15,386 bases of DNA from an uncultured Bacteroidota bacterium (GTDB taxonomy: Bacteria; Bacteroidota; Bacteroidia; Chitinophagales; Chitinophagaceae): NCBI GenBank assembly GCA_903847655.1, contig CAINEG010000084.1, forward strand, positions 1-15,386, read 5' to 3'. Numbering within the stretch: the stretch's first letter is position 1; each line of letters starts with the position of its first letter. The notes below the pieces were generated by a model, which saw only the letters and a list, made by a program, of their open reading frames with translations, did no database searches and had not been told where the DNA came from. The translations under genes were made by a program, and so were the position numbers. Shown piece after piece: positions 1-8,687 of the stretch.

Positions 1-743
1 CTCAGTTGGATACCACACGAAGAGAATTTCCGGTACACAATAGAGACGATATGGTCAAACAAATGATTGGCTTTAGGTCAAAGTTTCAAAATTATAAATC
101 CTATGCCGAAGCGACCATTGATAAAATGTTTACCGAAAAGGAAATGCAAGGGGCACTAAAATTAAAAGCCAATTATTTTCAAAATAGTTATTTAAGAAAT
201 GACGGACAAGGTAAATTTTCCTTAGTGGCCTTGCCCTTGAATATGCAATATGCCAATATGAATGGCATGTTGGCGGAAGATTTTGATCAGGATGGTAATT
301 TAGATGTGCTATTGGTAGGAAATGATTATGGCACAGATGTTTCCATTGGCAGGTACGATGCCAGTAATGGTTTATTGCTGAAAGGTAATGGCCAAGGGGG
401 TTTTGAAGCTCAATCGATTGCTGCTTCTGGTTGGTTTGTACCTGGGGATGCCAAGGCCTTGGTTAAATTAAGAAGTGTCGATGGAAAATGTTTATTGGCG
501 GCTAGTCAAAACAAAGACCAACTAAAAGTATTTGCTTTAAAAAATAAAGTGCAGTTGATTGCCTTGCAGCCAATGGATATTGCAGCAACTATTGTCTATA
601 AAAATGGCAAGAAACAAAAAAGAGAACTTAGTTATGGGGCTTCTTTCTTGTCTCAATCTGGTCGATTTATCAATGCAGACGCAAATATGAGTTCTATCAG
701 CATTAAGGACAGCAAGGGAGCGGAACGCATCATTAAATTTTAA
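1..743 (+). CDS. FG-GAP/VCBS-repeat protein, UnbV-like C-terminal part (5' truncated)
   Basis: The reading frame is open to the left edge (the codon before the TTG at 6 is a sense codon), so this is the 3' end of a longer gene and the TTG is not a real start. About 247 residues are visible. A calcium-binding FG-GAP/VCBS loop, DFDQDGNLDVLLVGNDYG, lies at roughly residues 93-110 of the visible part. Before it is an NDGQGKF segment of the kind that closes propeller blades, and a second NGQGGF follows. The C-terminus (YGASFLSQSGRF, then a strand ending in IIKF) resembles the closing domain of ASPIC/UnbV-type proteins. The family consists of large exported beta-propeller proteins of the Bacteroidota, often with no known substrate. 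It is followed after 5 bp by the cytochrome/FG-GAP lipoprotein, so the two are probably one operon. The full family assignment would need the missing N-terminus. Confidence 0.85.
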   Translation, partial: QLDTTRREFPVHNRDDMVKQMIGFRSKFQNYKSYAEATIDKMFTEKEMQGALKLKANYFQNSYLRNDGQGKFSLVALPLNMQYANMNGMLAEDFDQDGNLDVLLVGNDYGTDVSIGRYDASNGLLLKGNGQGGFEAQSIAASGWFVPGDAKALVKLRSVDGKCLLAASQNKDQLKVFALKNKVQLIALQPMDIAATIVYKNGKKQKRELSYGASFLSQSGRFINADANMSSISIKDSKGAERIIKF

Positions 744-748
744 GGTCT

Positions 749-2311
749 ATGAAGGGCAAACTATTCTTTGGGATAACAATAATGGCCTTTAGCTGCTTAT
801 TTATATCAGCATGCCAAAATCCTAGCAATAGAAAAAGTATCAAAGACCCTGCTGTACTGGAGGGCCAGGCATTGGCTGCAAAGTATTGCCAATCCTGCCA
901 TGAATTACCCGATCCCAATTGGGTGGATGCTGCTACCTGGGAAAAGGGTATTCTGCCCATGATGGGGCCAAGATTGGGTATTTTCTTGCATCAAGGCAAG
1001 CGCTATAAAGTAAATAAATACGAGGTTTCCATTACGGGCGATTTTTACCCAACTCAACCTTTACTTACCGAATTAGAATGGCAAAAAATAATTGATTATT
1101 ATGTGAGTCTGGCCCCCGAAAAACCGTTACCGCAAAACAGGAATGTACCCATCGGAAATAACTTAAATCAGTTTGAAGTTGTAGCTACAAATTTTAAAAA
1201 CAAAGTGCCTGCCACTTCTTATGTTAAAATAGACAGCCTCAATAAAGCTATTCCTTTTGTAATTAGTGATGCGCTCAACCATTTAATCTATCGTTTTGAT
1301 GCCCAATTAAATTTGGTGGATAGTTTTATAACCAAGGGCCCTATTGTCAATAGGCTAGCCTCAAAAAATAATTGGCTACTCTGCGATATTGGTATTTTAA
1401 ATCCAGACAACGGAGTCAATGGCAGCATTAAAAGTTTATCGCTTGACAAAGAGAACCGTTTTGCACAAGAAGGGGAAAAAACCATATTAGATCGTTTGCA
1501 AAGACCGGTACAATTTGAATCCGTGGATTTAAATGAAGATGGAAGACAAGATTTACTCGTCTGCGAATTTGGCTATTTAACGGGTGCCTTGAATTGGTAT
1601 GAAAACAAAAAGGAGGGGGGGTACGAAAAGCATAGCTTAAGAACCAAGCCAGGCGCCATCAAAGCGGTGATTCAAGATTACAACCATGATGGGCTTCCGG
1701 ATATTTGGGTCTTATTTGCGCAAGGGGAGGAAGGCCTTTTTTTATACACCAATTTAGGAAAGGGCAAATTTAAAGAGGAGCTAATTTTAAGGTTCCCACC
1801 CATCAATGGATCTTCCTATTTTGAATTGGCCGATTTTAATAAAGATGGGTTTGACGACATCGTTTATACTTGTGGAGATAATGCCGATTATTCTTTGGTT
1901 TTAAAAGCATTTCATGGGGTCTATGTCTATTTAAATGATGGCAATAATAATTTTACACAAAAATATTTTTATCCATTGAATGGATGTTACAAAGCCATTG
2001 CTTGGGATTTTGACAAGGATGGTGACTTAGACTTAGCCACTATTTCCTATTTTGCAGATTTTGAAAATCAGCCCGAAGAGGGTTTTGTATATTTAGAGAA
2101 TAAAGGCAATTATAACTTTACACCAACTAGTTCTAGCCTTATGCAAAAAGGTAGGTGGTTGACCATGGATGCCGGTGATTACAATCAAGATGGGTACTTA
2201 GATTTAATCTTGGGTAATTTTTCGGTAGCACCAAGCTTTATACCATCAAAGGTAGATTGGAAGAAAGGCCCTCCATTTATGGTGTTGAAGAATAGGGGCG
2301 CATCAAAGTAA
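749..2311 (+). CDS. Lipoprotein with c-type haem motif fused to an FG-GAP/VCBS beta-propeller
   Basis: A 520-residue exported protein. The first 22 residues form a lipoprotein signal with lipobox I-S-A-C, so Cys22 is the predicted lipidated residue. One haem-attachment motif CQSCH is at residues 47-51, followed by LPDP and then by GILPMMGPRLG, whose methionines are candidate axial ligands. The rest is a propeller with at least five Asp-rich calcium loops: DLNEDGRQD, DYNHDGLPD, DFNKDGFDD, DFDKDGDLD and DYNQDGYLD. Established knowledge: CxxCH binds haem covalently and DxDxDGxxD loops of FG-GAP/VCBS repeats bind calcium. Inference: a membrane-anchored electron-transfer or sensor protein in the periplasm or on the surface. 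The ATG at 749 is chosen because it gives the intact lipoprotein signal. A TAAGG that overlaps the upstream stop may aid translation. It is probably co-transcribed with the preceding FG-GAP gene and ends 9 bp from the convergent MG2/plug gene. Confidence 0.9.
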   Translation: MKGKLFFGITIMAFSCLFISACQNPSNRKSIKDPAVLEGQALAAKYCQSCHELPDPNWVDAATWEKGILPMMGPRLGIFLHQGKRYKVNKYEVSITGDFYPTQPLLTELEWQKIIDYYVSLAPEKPLPQNRNVPIGNNLNQFEVVATNFKNKVPATSYVKIDSLNKAIPFVISDALNHLIYRFDAQLNLVDSFITKGPIVNRLASKNNWLLCDIGILNPDNGVNGSIKSLSLDKENRFAQEGEKTILDRLQRPVQFESVDLNEDGRQDLLVCEFGYLTGALNWYENKKEGGYEKHSLRTKPGAIKAVIQDYNHDGLPDIWVLFAQGEEGLFLYTNLGKGKFKEELILRFPPINGSSYFELADFNKDGFDDIVYTCGDNADYSLVLKAFHGVYVYLNDGNNNFTQKYFYPLNGCYKAIAWDFDKDGDLDLATISYFADFENQPEEGFVYLENKGNYNFTPTSSSLMQKGRWLTMDAGDYNQDGYLDLILGNFSVAPSFIPSKVDWKKGPPFMVLKNRGASK

Positions 2312-2331
2312 AATCCTTATTTAGTTTACTT
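2306..2331. terminator. Possible bidirectional 3'-end hairpin between convergent genes
   Basis: A perfect 7-bp inverted repeat (AAGTAAA at 2306-2312, TTTACTT at 2325-2331) with a 12-base loop spans the stop codons of the two convergent genes. The stem is A/T-rich with one G-C pair, so it is weak, and no long T-run follows directly on either strand. It could help end both transcripts, but it may be chance in A+T-rich DNA. Confidence 0.2.
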
Positions 2332-4729
2332 CAAAGCTCATTTCTTTGTAACCTGCTTTTCCCAAAGGGCTGATGCCTTGCAATACAATCACATATTTTC
2401 CTGGAACATCAGAAGTATAGAAAGAAAGATCTTTGATTCCACCAGCATTGATATTGATACTTGGATCCCAATACAGTAAGTGTCTGAAATCAGGCAAATG
2501 ACTATTGATTTGATCATTGGTCGCATAGACAGGAGCCAAAAATTCTCTTCTTGACTGAAGACCTTTGTAATCTAATACAATGGCTTTGGGATCTAATTCA
2601 AAGCCTTCTAAATTGCCTTTGTAGGTTGTAAAGTTCAAAATACCACTGTAGCCAGCACTACCTAGGAAATACATTCTATTCACTAGATCAATGCTCTTTA
2701 TTTTTAAAGGATCGTATTCCATGAATTTATTAAAATCGGTAATGGCCAAGCCATCCAATAAAATCAATGGTGAATTGTTGAAAAATCTTTTGTTGACTTC
2801 ATCGTATACTGCTATTTCAAAATCATTTTTGGTCTTAGACAATTTAACAGGACTTACATATTCTCTTAAAACCTCTTCGATGGTATTGAAACGAGCATAA
2901 TCATCTAATTCATAATTAATATCTGCTTTATAATAAAAAGCACTAGAATCGATGGAAGGGGAAACAAAACGATTGTTTAAATTAAAATTGTAATTGTCTT
3001 GAACCGCAATATCTCTGTGGTACTGATTCAATTGATATTTACCTGTACGGCCAAATCCAAAACTTTTAGCAGGGTATTTGGTAGTTGATTTTACGAAAGG
3101 GTTATCAATGGATAATTTATAATCGTTGTTGTATTGCCTTTCAATTTGAGCAATGACTTGATCCTCGGTGTAAAAATTAGGGAATTGGAAAAGTAAATGC
3201 CCACTCGCATCGCTGAAGGCAGATCTAAATTGTGTTTTTAAACTAGGAATAGACAAATAAACACCTAAGTCTTTTAAGGGTGCATTGGGTAATTTAGGTA
3301 GAATCTTACCTGTAATAATCTTACCTGCCACTTCAGGAAAAAATTCAAAGGCCGGACTGTTGGCACTAAGCACATTCTCCCAATTGTATTTTCTCCAACC
3401 CTGTGTAAGCATTAAATTTTCCATGGCTACCCAACGGCCAGCATTGCTTTCGTCAAAATAAGTATTCGGTGCATCCACTTTACCAACTAGGTCAGATGAG
3501 AGCCATAAATAGTTGATGATATTGCTAGGGTCAATATTTTGAATAGAATCAATTTTATACACTGACATAGATAAGTCAGCAGCAGTGGTATTGCCGTCTT
3601 GTAATTTTGAAAGTAGTTTTACATTCATTTTTTTTCTGCCAGCAATTTCAGCCGCATCAATGCTTATGTCTAAGTCTAATTGGTCTTTAGGGTATTTGAA
3701 ATACAATCTTTCGCTCACTGGCTTTTTGTTTTCGTCAAATAAGGTAAAAATATTAATTCCATTACCCAAACTGCTAGTAGCTATCTTAATTTCATTGACA
3801 CCCTCGGTGATTGTAGGATGGATGATTTGATTCACCACGCCATGATTGTGTACGATTAGAAAAGCGGCACTCGCTTGCGTATTTTTATTGCCTATTTTTA
3901 TTTGAATAGAATCGGCGTCTACTGCCGTGTTGGTCAATTGTAGACTATAGCCTTGATTGTAAATGGCGGGTAATTTTGCTGTTGCAATTTGCTCATCATA
4001 GGAATCAGCAATTAAAGTATATTGATGATTAGCGGTAGGAGTGAAAATGATACTTCCAATACCGCTAGACAATGCCGTTGATTTTCCAATGGTGTCTTTT
4101 AGCTCGTTGACTAAGAATAACATAGCGCCCTTTCCCTTACCATAGGCATTGGTGTATTTAAATACCAACCTATTTTCAATACCATTCAATAAATTACCTC
4201 CTTCTGGAAAAATTTGTAATTGGTCAGCATCTTTAACTACATCAGATGCCACCACCACTTCTTGAATCTCTTGTGTATTGATTAAATTGATCTTTTTTTC
4301 AAAGAAATAAGCGGCGCCAAAATTTTTCATCCAATTGGTATAAGCTCGAATGCTGTATTCTCCAGATTTAACCCTAGCAGGAATCTTGATAGAGCCGTGT
4401 CCAATTCCGTTTTCAATACTGGCCATCTCTTGTACTACAGGTACTGCATTGTTGTCTAAGATTTCAACATAAGCAATCTTACTTAAATCAAGTGGGGTAT
4501 GAAATACGCCATCTACATTGTAAATTTTAAACCAGCACAATTCATTGGATAAATAACTAGACTTATCTGTATGTAAAAAAATCTTTTCTGGTAAATGATT
4601 GGAAGTGTATTTTTCAAGCTGCTGAGCAATTTCTGTTGCATTGCTGGCTTGCGCATTTGCCTGTTGGGTCATAGCTACTAGAGCCAGTAAGCCAGTCAAA
4701 GTAATAATTATCTTAAAATTCTTTTTCAT
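2321..4729 (-). CDS. Exported MG2-like protein with C-terminal TonB-plug-like region and no barrel
   Basis: 802 residues with a signal peptide ending at about residue 26 (QANA|Q). Residues ~45-150 contain the motif PEKIFLHTDKSSYLSNELCW and then IPARVKSGEYSIRAYTNWM, the pattern of the alpha-2-macroglobulin-like MG2 domain seen in many Bacteroidota exported proteins. Residues ~614-705 resemble a TonB-receptor plug: a conserved SPLILLDGL stretch, then PLKIKSIDLV and GSAGYSGILNF. No transmembrane beta-barrel follows. The final ~58 residues (YWDP, FYTSD, GKYVIVLQGIS) look like a small Ig-like beta domain. Homologues tend to be annotated as 'TonB-dependent receptor plug domain' or 'carboxypeptidase-like' proteins, without a proven role. 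It is the last gene of the four-gene operon, 9 bp after the DUF4249 gene. Inference: a periplasmic or surface partner of the TonB receptor. The start is fixed by the MKKN signal peptide. Confidence 0.85.
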   Translation of the reverse strand: MKKNFKIIITLTGLLALVAMTQQANAQASNATEIAQQLEKYTSNHLPEKIFLHTDKSSYLSNELCWFKIYNVDGVFHTPLDLSKIAYVEILDNNAVPVVQEMASIENGIGHGSIKIPARVKSGEYSIRAYTNWMKNFGAAYFFEKKINLINTQEIQEVVVASDVVKDADQLQIFPEGGNLLNGIENRLVFKYTNAYGKGKGAMLFLVNELKDTIGKSTALSSGIGSIIFTPTANHQYTLIADSYDEQIATAKLPAIYNQGYSLQLTNTAVDADSIQIKIGNKNTQASAAFLIVHNHGVVNQIIHPTITEGVNEIKIATSSLGNGINIFTLFDENKKPVSERLYFKYPKDQLDLDISIDAAEIAGRKKMNVKLLSKLQDGNTTAADLSMSVYKIDSIQNIDPSNIINYLWLSSDLVGKVDAPNTYFDESNAGRWVAMENLMLTQGWRKYNWENVLSANSPAFEFFPEVAGKIITGKILPKLPNAPLKDLGVYLSIPSLKTQFRSAFSDASGHLLFQFPNFYTEDQVIAQIERQYNNDYKLSIDNPFVKSTTKYPAKSFGFGRTGKYQLNQYHRDIAVQDNYNFNLNNRFVSPSIDSSAFYYKADINYELDDYARFNTIEEVLREYVSPVKLSKTKNDFEIAVYDEVNKRFFNNSPLILLDGLAITDFNKFMEYDPLKIKSIDLVNRMYFLGSAGYSGILNFTTYKGNLEGFELDPKAIVLDYKGLQSRREFLAPVYATNDQINSHLPDFRHLLYWDPSININAGGIKDLSFYTSDVPGKYVIVLQGISPLGKAGYKEMSFEVN

Positions 4730-4738
4730 ATTTATTTC

Positions 4739-5914
4739 TTATTTAGGCCAATAGGAAGGTTTGACATTGGTGCCATGAAGTATTCTGCAGTCAACACATT
4801 CTGGTGAAGCAAAGTAGTAGGACAATATACCACCAAAGGGACTAAATTTTGCGACAGTGCCAGGCAATAGCGAGTTGTGCACTTTAGTGATAGAATCTTC
4901 ATTGTTCTTGATTTCTGCAAGCACACAGGGAGAAGCGTAATTCCAATCTTTAAGTTCTGTATTTTTTATAAATGATCTTTTGGATTGAACCATACTTGCA
5001 TCCACAAACCCAATCACAATTTCACTTGGATTGCTAATAGAATGAACATTACCCACCAATTCAGAAGGCTGCGCATCAAATATAGAACCCGTAGATTCTG
5101 TATTTTTCTTCATTTTTTCTAGGTACCTGTATTTGTTTTCGCTAATGCCATATTGTCGTGTAAGTACACTGTATACTTCCGCAATTTTAATCGATCCTAC
5201 TGGAATATAATTTAAAGGATGATTGATCTTATTTTGAGTCAAATTAGATGTGGAAGATAAAATGATGGTAGAGGATTCTTGTGTAGTGAAGCATTTGTAT
5301 AATGCCGCATTAAAAGTAAGAAAAACTGGATCAATGTATTTTAATTGATAATAAGGAATATTTGGATACCTAGTACCAGATTGATAATATTGAAAATATT
5401 GCAATAAAGGAGAACGATATTCCCATGTTTCCGTAAAGTCCCACTCATAATATTGGGTAGCGTTGGCTAAATCATGCGTGTTTACATAAAATTGAACGCC
5501 ATTGTTTTCTCTTTGCCAGTATACGCTATCAATGGTAGGTGTAGCCTGAACTGTAGAAAAATCAGACTGGTAAGTTTTTCCGTCGGCGGTTTGAATGGCA
5601 ATTTTGTATTTTGCTTTATTGTTTAAAATAACAGTAGGTGCGGACAGGTATTTGCCAGGGCTGGCTTCTGTTAGTGCAACGGTGGAATTGTCATCGCCTA
5701 AGACTGAAATCTTAGCCCCTTTTTCATAAATGACTGCAGGGTTGTCTAAGGTAGAAGTTCTAGTAAGAATAATTTGAGTTTGACCACCCCCTGCATTGAT
5801 CATGCCCTCCACGACTAAATAGCCAGTAGTGGGTGATACCACAGGAGAAACATACTTTTCTTTACAGCCAAAAGCAGTCAACAAAATGGTTAAATAGATA
5901 AATAGTTTTTTCAT
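4739..5914 (-). CDS. DUF4249 family lipoprotein
   Basis: 391 residues. The N-terminus is a lipoprotein-type signal (MKKLFIYLTILLTAFGC) with Cys17 as predicted lipid anchor, although the residue at -3 is Ala rather than the usual Leu. The N-terminal third (GYLVVEGMINAGGGQTQIIL, then ISVLGDDNS and GKY) has the beta-rich pattern of DUF4249. The C-terminus carries the family hallmark of two close cysteines, CVDCR at residues 373-377, followed by HGTN and KPSYW. Known context: DUF4249 genes in Bacteroidota very often sit beside an STN/carboxypeptidase-regulatory TonB receptor, as here (3 bp after the receptor gene). The function is not established. By analogy with SusC/SusD, an outer-membrane lipoprotein that caps or assists the receptor is plausible, but no SusD-like fold is evident in the sequence. 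Start ATG at 5912-5914 is chosen for the signal peptide. Confidence 0.92.
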   Translation of the reverse strand: MKKLFIYLTILLTAFGCKEKYVSPVVSPTTGYLVVEGMINAGGGQTQIILTRTSTLDNPAVIYEKGAKISVLGDDNSTVALTEASPGKYLSAPTVILNNKAKYKIAIQTADGKTYQSDFSTVQATPTIDSVYWQRENNGVQFYVNTHDLANATQYYEWDFTETWEYRSPLLQYFQYYQSGTRYPNIPYYQLKYIDPVFLTFNAALYKCFTTQESSTIILSSTSNLTQNKINHPLNYIPVGSIKIAEVYSVLTRQYGISENKYRYLEKMKKNTESTGSIFDAQPSELVGNVHSISNPSEIVIGFVDASMVQSKRSFIKNTELKDWNYASPCVLAEIKNNEDSITKVHNSLLPGTVAKFSPFGGILSYYFASPECVDCRILHGTNVKPSYWPK

Positions 5915-5917
5915 ATT

Positions 5918-8686
5918 TTATTTGAACCTGATGTTTAAGTTAATGTAAGGGATGGCATTTCCAAAAATGGATAATTTATACCCATTCACTGCTCCATTTT
6001 CTGAAACATAATAAATAGAGTATGGATTTTTTCTTCCAGTTAAATTGTATACACCAATAGACCAGGAGTTATGCAACAATTGTTTTACTTTATGATTGCC
6101 CTCAATATTCATAGAAAAATCTGTTCTAAAATAATCGGGAATGCGGTAAGCATTTCTACCTGCATATAAAGTTCTGAAAGAGCCGTCGTATTGATAAGTG
6201 CCAATAGGTAAGGTGATAGGCCTTCCTGTACTATAGTTGGAATTTATTGAAATACTAAAGCGATGACTAAACTTGTAATTGGCGATGATGGAGAAATCAT
6301 TAGGCTTATCATAATTCGCAGGGTATTCAATGCCGCCATTGATTAACTCACCTGCTTTAGGGTCATTTTGTTGCAATAAAATTCTTGACCAAGTATAACT
6401 TATCCAACCATTCAATTTGCCTGATAATTTTTTCAATAAGAATTCTGCACCATAGGCCTTTCCCTTAGTGCCAATCACATCTGTTTCAATATGCGGGTTC
6501 ATGACTAAAATAGCACCACTCTTATAATCTAAATAGTTTTCGATGGTTTTATAGTACACTTCCATGGAAGCTTCGATGGTATTGGACCTAAGGTTTTTGT
6601 ATAAGCCTAAGGAAACCTGGTTGCCTAATTGAGGTTTGATATTTGGGTCACTTAATTTCCAAATATCGGTAGGGGCCATGGCCGTGGTATTGGACAAAGA
6701 ATGGATGTATTGTCTTTGTGAATTGAAACCCCCTTTCAAGGACATGGTTTCATCAATTACATATCTAAATCCTAAGCGGAATTCTGGACCACCATAGCTT
6801 TTGGAAACCTGACCACTGGTATAATTGGTGGCATTAAGGATATTTTCAACAATGCGTGGTGCACCCACTGCATAATTATTAAAGCTATTTGGCCCCATGG
6901 CATTAAACATTGAAGCTCTGATACCTGCATCAATTTTTAACTTACTAGTGACCGTATAATGATCACTAAAATACAAAGCACCTTCTAAACCTTGTTCTTG
7001 TTGTAAATGATTTTTTGCGATGATGGACTGAGGTCCTGCAGGATCATAATCGCCTGGATGCAATAAATAATTGATGGCATTGACCCCAAAATCAAAACTG
7101 TGTTTATTGTTGTAGAAATAATTAAAATGCGCTTTGAAATAAGTTTGTTGGATATCGAATCCAAGTTTGTAGGCATTCAAAGGCAATTTTTGACTATTGA
7201 TCTCGTAGTTGTATTGGTCTACACCTGTGGTAAATACACTGTTTAGTTTGGAAGTGAATATATGCTTCCATTTGACAGAAAGATTTTTATTGCCATAACT
7301 GTAAGAAGTATCACTGTTTAATTTGAATTGATCCTTACTTACATAAGCAGTAAAATAAATTGTATTATTTTTATTAAGTTCGTGGGTGGTGATTAAGTTT
7401 AAATCATAAAAATCAGCACCACTATTTTTGTATTCATCGGGCAATTGTTTAAATAGCCAATTAGAATAAGTGGTTCTGCCTCCTAGGATGAAAGAAGATT
7501 TATCTTTTACAATAGGACCTTCTATATTTAAACGACTGGTCAATAAGCCCAAACCTGCCGATCCAGTGAATTCTTTTTTATTCCCTTCTCTACTATTGAT
7601 ATCTAATACAGAAGACAATCTTCCACCATAACTGGCAGGGATACTGCTTTTATATAATTCTACATTACTCACCAATTCTGGGTTGAAAGCAGAGAACATC
7701 CCAAAGAAATGAGAAGGGTTATAAATGGTTGCGTCGTTGAATAAAATTAAATTTTGATCAGAAGATCCACCTCTTACATTTAATCCAGTACTTGCTTCAC
7801 CCACGGTTTTGACACCAGGCAGGGTGGTCACTACTCTTAAGATATCTGGCTCTCCGAATATGGCAGGTACTTGTTTGATGGTTTTGATGTCTAATCTTTG
7901 CACGCCCATTTGTGTTCCTCTCACGTTGCTTATCTTTTGAGAAGAAATGACCACTTTTTTCAAAGACATAATACTTTGTGTCATGTCTACATTCATTTTA
8001 CCATCATTGTATAAAACTACTTGGCGCTTGATGTCGCGCATACCAATACTTTGAATGTTTAAAATGTGTTTTCCTCTTGGCAGGGATAGGGTAAATCCAC
8101 CATACTGATCGGTGTTCGCTCCAATTCTTGGATTATCTATATTCACAGAAGCGCCAGCAATAGGCTCTCCAGTTTTAGCATCTTTCACAAAGCCTCCTAG
8201 GACGATTGTTTTTTTATTTCCTCCCGTATTTTTATCACCAATTTCATAAATCGTTTTATCAAGCAAGGCTTCTTTAATGGAATTGGATTCGTCCTCATCG
8301 GCCAAAGCGTCGTTGCTGTTTTGGTTCACTTTAATGCCAGAAAAATAACGCTCAGTTAGTTGAACATTTAATTGTTTTCCTTTAGTAAGAAACACATTGG
8401 CTTGATTGTCCAAACTATAAAAAATGGCCTGTTGTCCAAAGAGTTTAGCAAAAACAGTGGTCAATTTCTCATTGTTAAAATTGGGACTAAACTGTTCTTT
8501 AGCGAATAAGATGGGGTTGTAGTAGAAGTGTAATTTTGTTTGGGCTTCTAATTGATTGGTCAATTCACTGATGGAAATTTTATTGCCAGTTAAATTGATT
8601 CGTTGGGCACTGTCTAATTGGCTATAACCCTTATGAATAAAGGCCATGGCAGTAAGGATAAATATAACTTTTAAATATTTTTGCAC
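5918..8686 (-). CDS. TonB-dependent outer-membrane receptor with N-terminal STN domain
   Basis: 922 residues. Domains in order: signal peptide (~1-22, ending GYS|Q); secretin/TonB N-terminal (STN) domain ~30-103; linker; carboxypeptidase-regulatory-like beta domain ~161-240 (GGFVKDAKTGEPIAGASVNI, later RGKHILNIQSIGM); plug ~255-365 (LPGVKTVGEASTGLNVRGGS, then ASYGGRLSSVLDI); and a 22-strand-type barrel from ~370 to the end, closing with YINLNIRFK. This type imports large or scarce substrates through the outer membrane using the TonB-ExbBD system. The STN domain in such receptors can signal to a FecR-type anti-sigma factor, but no fecI/fecR genes are in the window. The start is a GTG (8684-8686), decided by the signal peptide; in-frame codons upstream reach a TAA within five codons. 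It begins 1 bp after the preceding stop and is followed after 3 bp by the DUF4249 gene. Substrate unknown. Confidence 0.95.
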   Translation of the reverse strand: MQKYLKVIFILTAMAFIHKGYSQLDSAQRINLTGNKISISELTNQLEAQTKLHFYYNPILFAKEQFSPNFNNEKLTTVFAKLFGQQAIFYSLDNQANVFLTKGKQLNVQLTERYFSGIKVNQNSNDALADEDESNSIKEALLDKTIYEIGDKNTGGNKKTIVLGGFVKDAKTGEPIAGASVNIDNPRIGANTDQYGGFTLSLPRGKHILNIQSIGMRDIKRQVVLYNDGKMNVDMTQSIMSLKKVVISSQKISNVRGTQMGVQRLDIKTIKQVPAIFGEPDILRVVTTLPGVKTVGEASTGLNVRGGSSDQNLILFNDATIYNPSHFFGMFSAFNPELVSNVELYKSSIPASYGGRLSSVLDINSREGNKKEFTGSAGLGLLTSRLNIEGPIVKDKSSFILGGRTTYSNWLFKQLPDEYKNSGADFYDLNLITTHELNKNNTIYFTAYVSKDQFKLNSDTSYSYGNKNLSVKWKHIFTSKLNSVFTTGVDQYNYEINSQKLPLNAYKLGFDIQQTYFKAHFNYFYNNKHSFDFGVNAINYLLHPGDYDPAGPQSIIAKNHLQQEQGLEGALYFSDHYTVTSKLKIDAGIRASMFNAMGPNSFNNYAVGAPRIVENILNATNYTSGQVSKSYGGPEFRLGFRYVIDETMSLKGGFNSQRQYIHSLSNTTAMAPTDIWKLSDPNIKPQLGNQVSLGLYKNLRSNTIEASMEVYYKTIENYLDYKSGAILVMNPHIETDVIGTKGKAYGAEFLLKKLSGKLNGWISYTWSRILLQQNDPKAGELINGGIEYPANYDKPNDFSIIANYKFSHRFSISINSNYSTGRPITLPIGTYQYDGSFRTLYAGRNAYRIPDYFRTDFSMNIEGNHKVKQLLHNSWSIGVYNLTGRKNPYSIYYVSENGAVNGYKLSIFGNAIPYINLNIRFK

Positions 8687-8687
8687 A

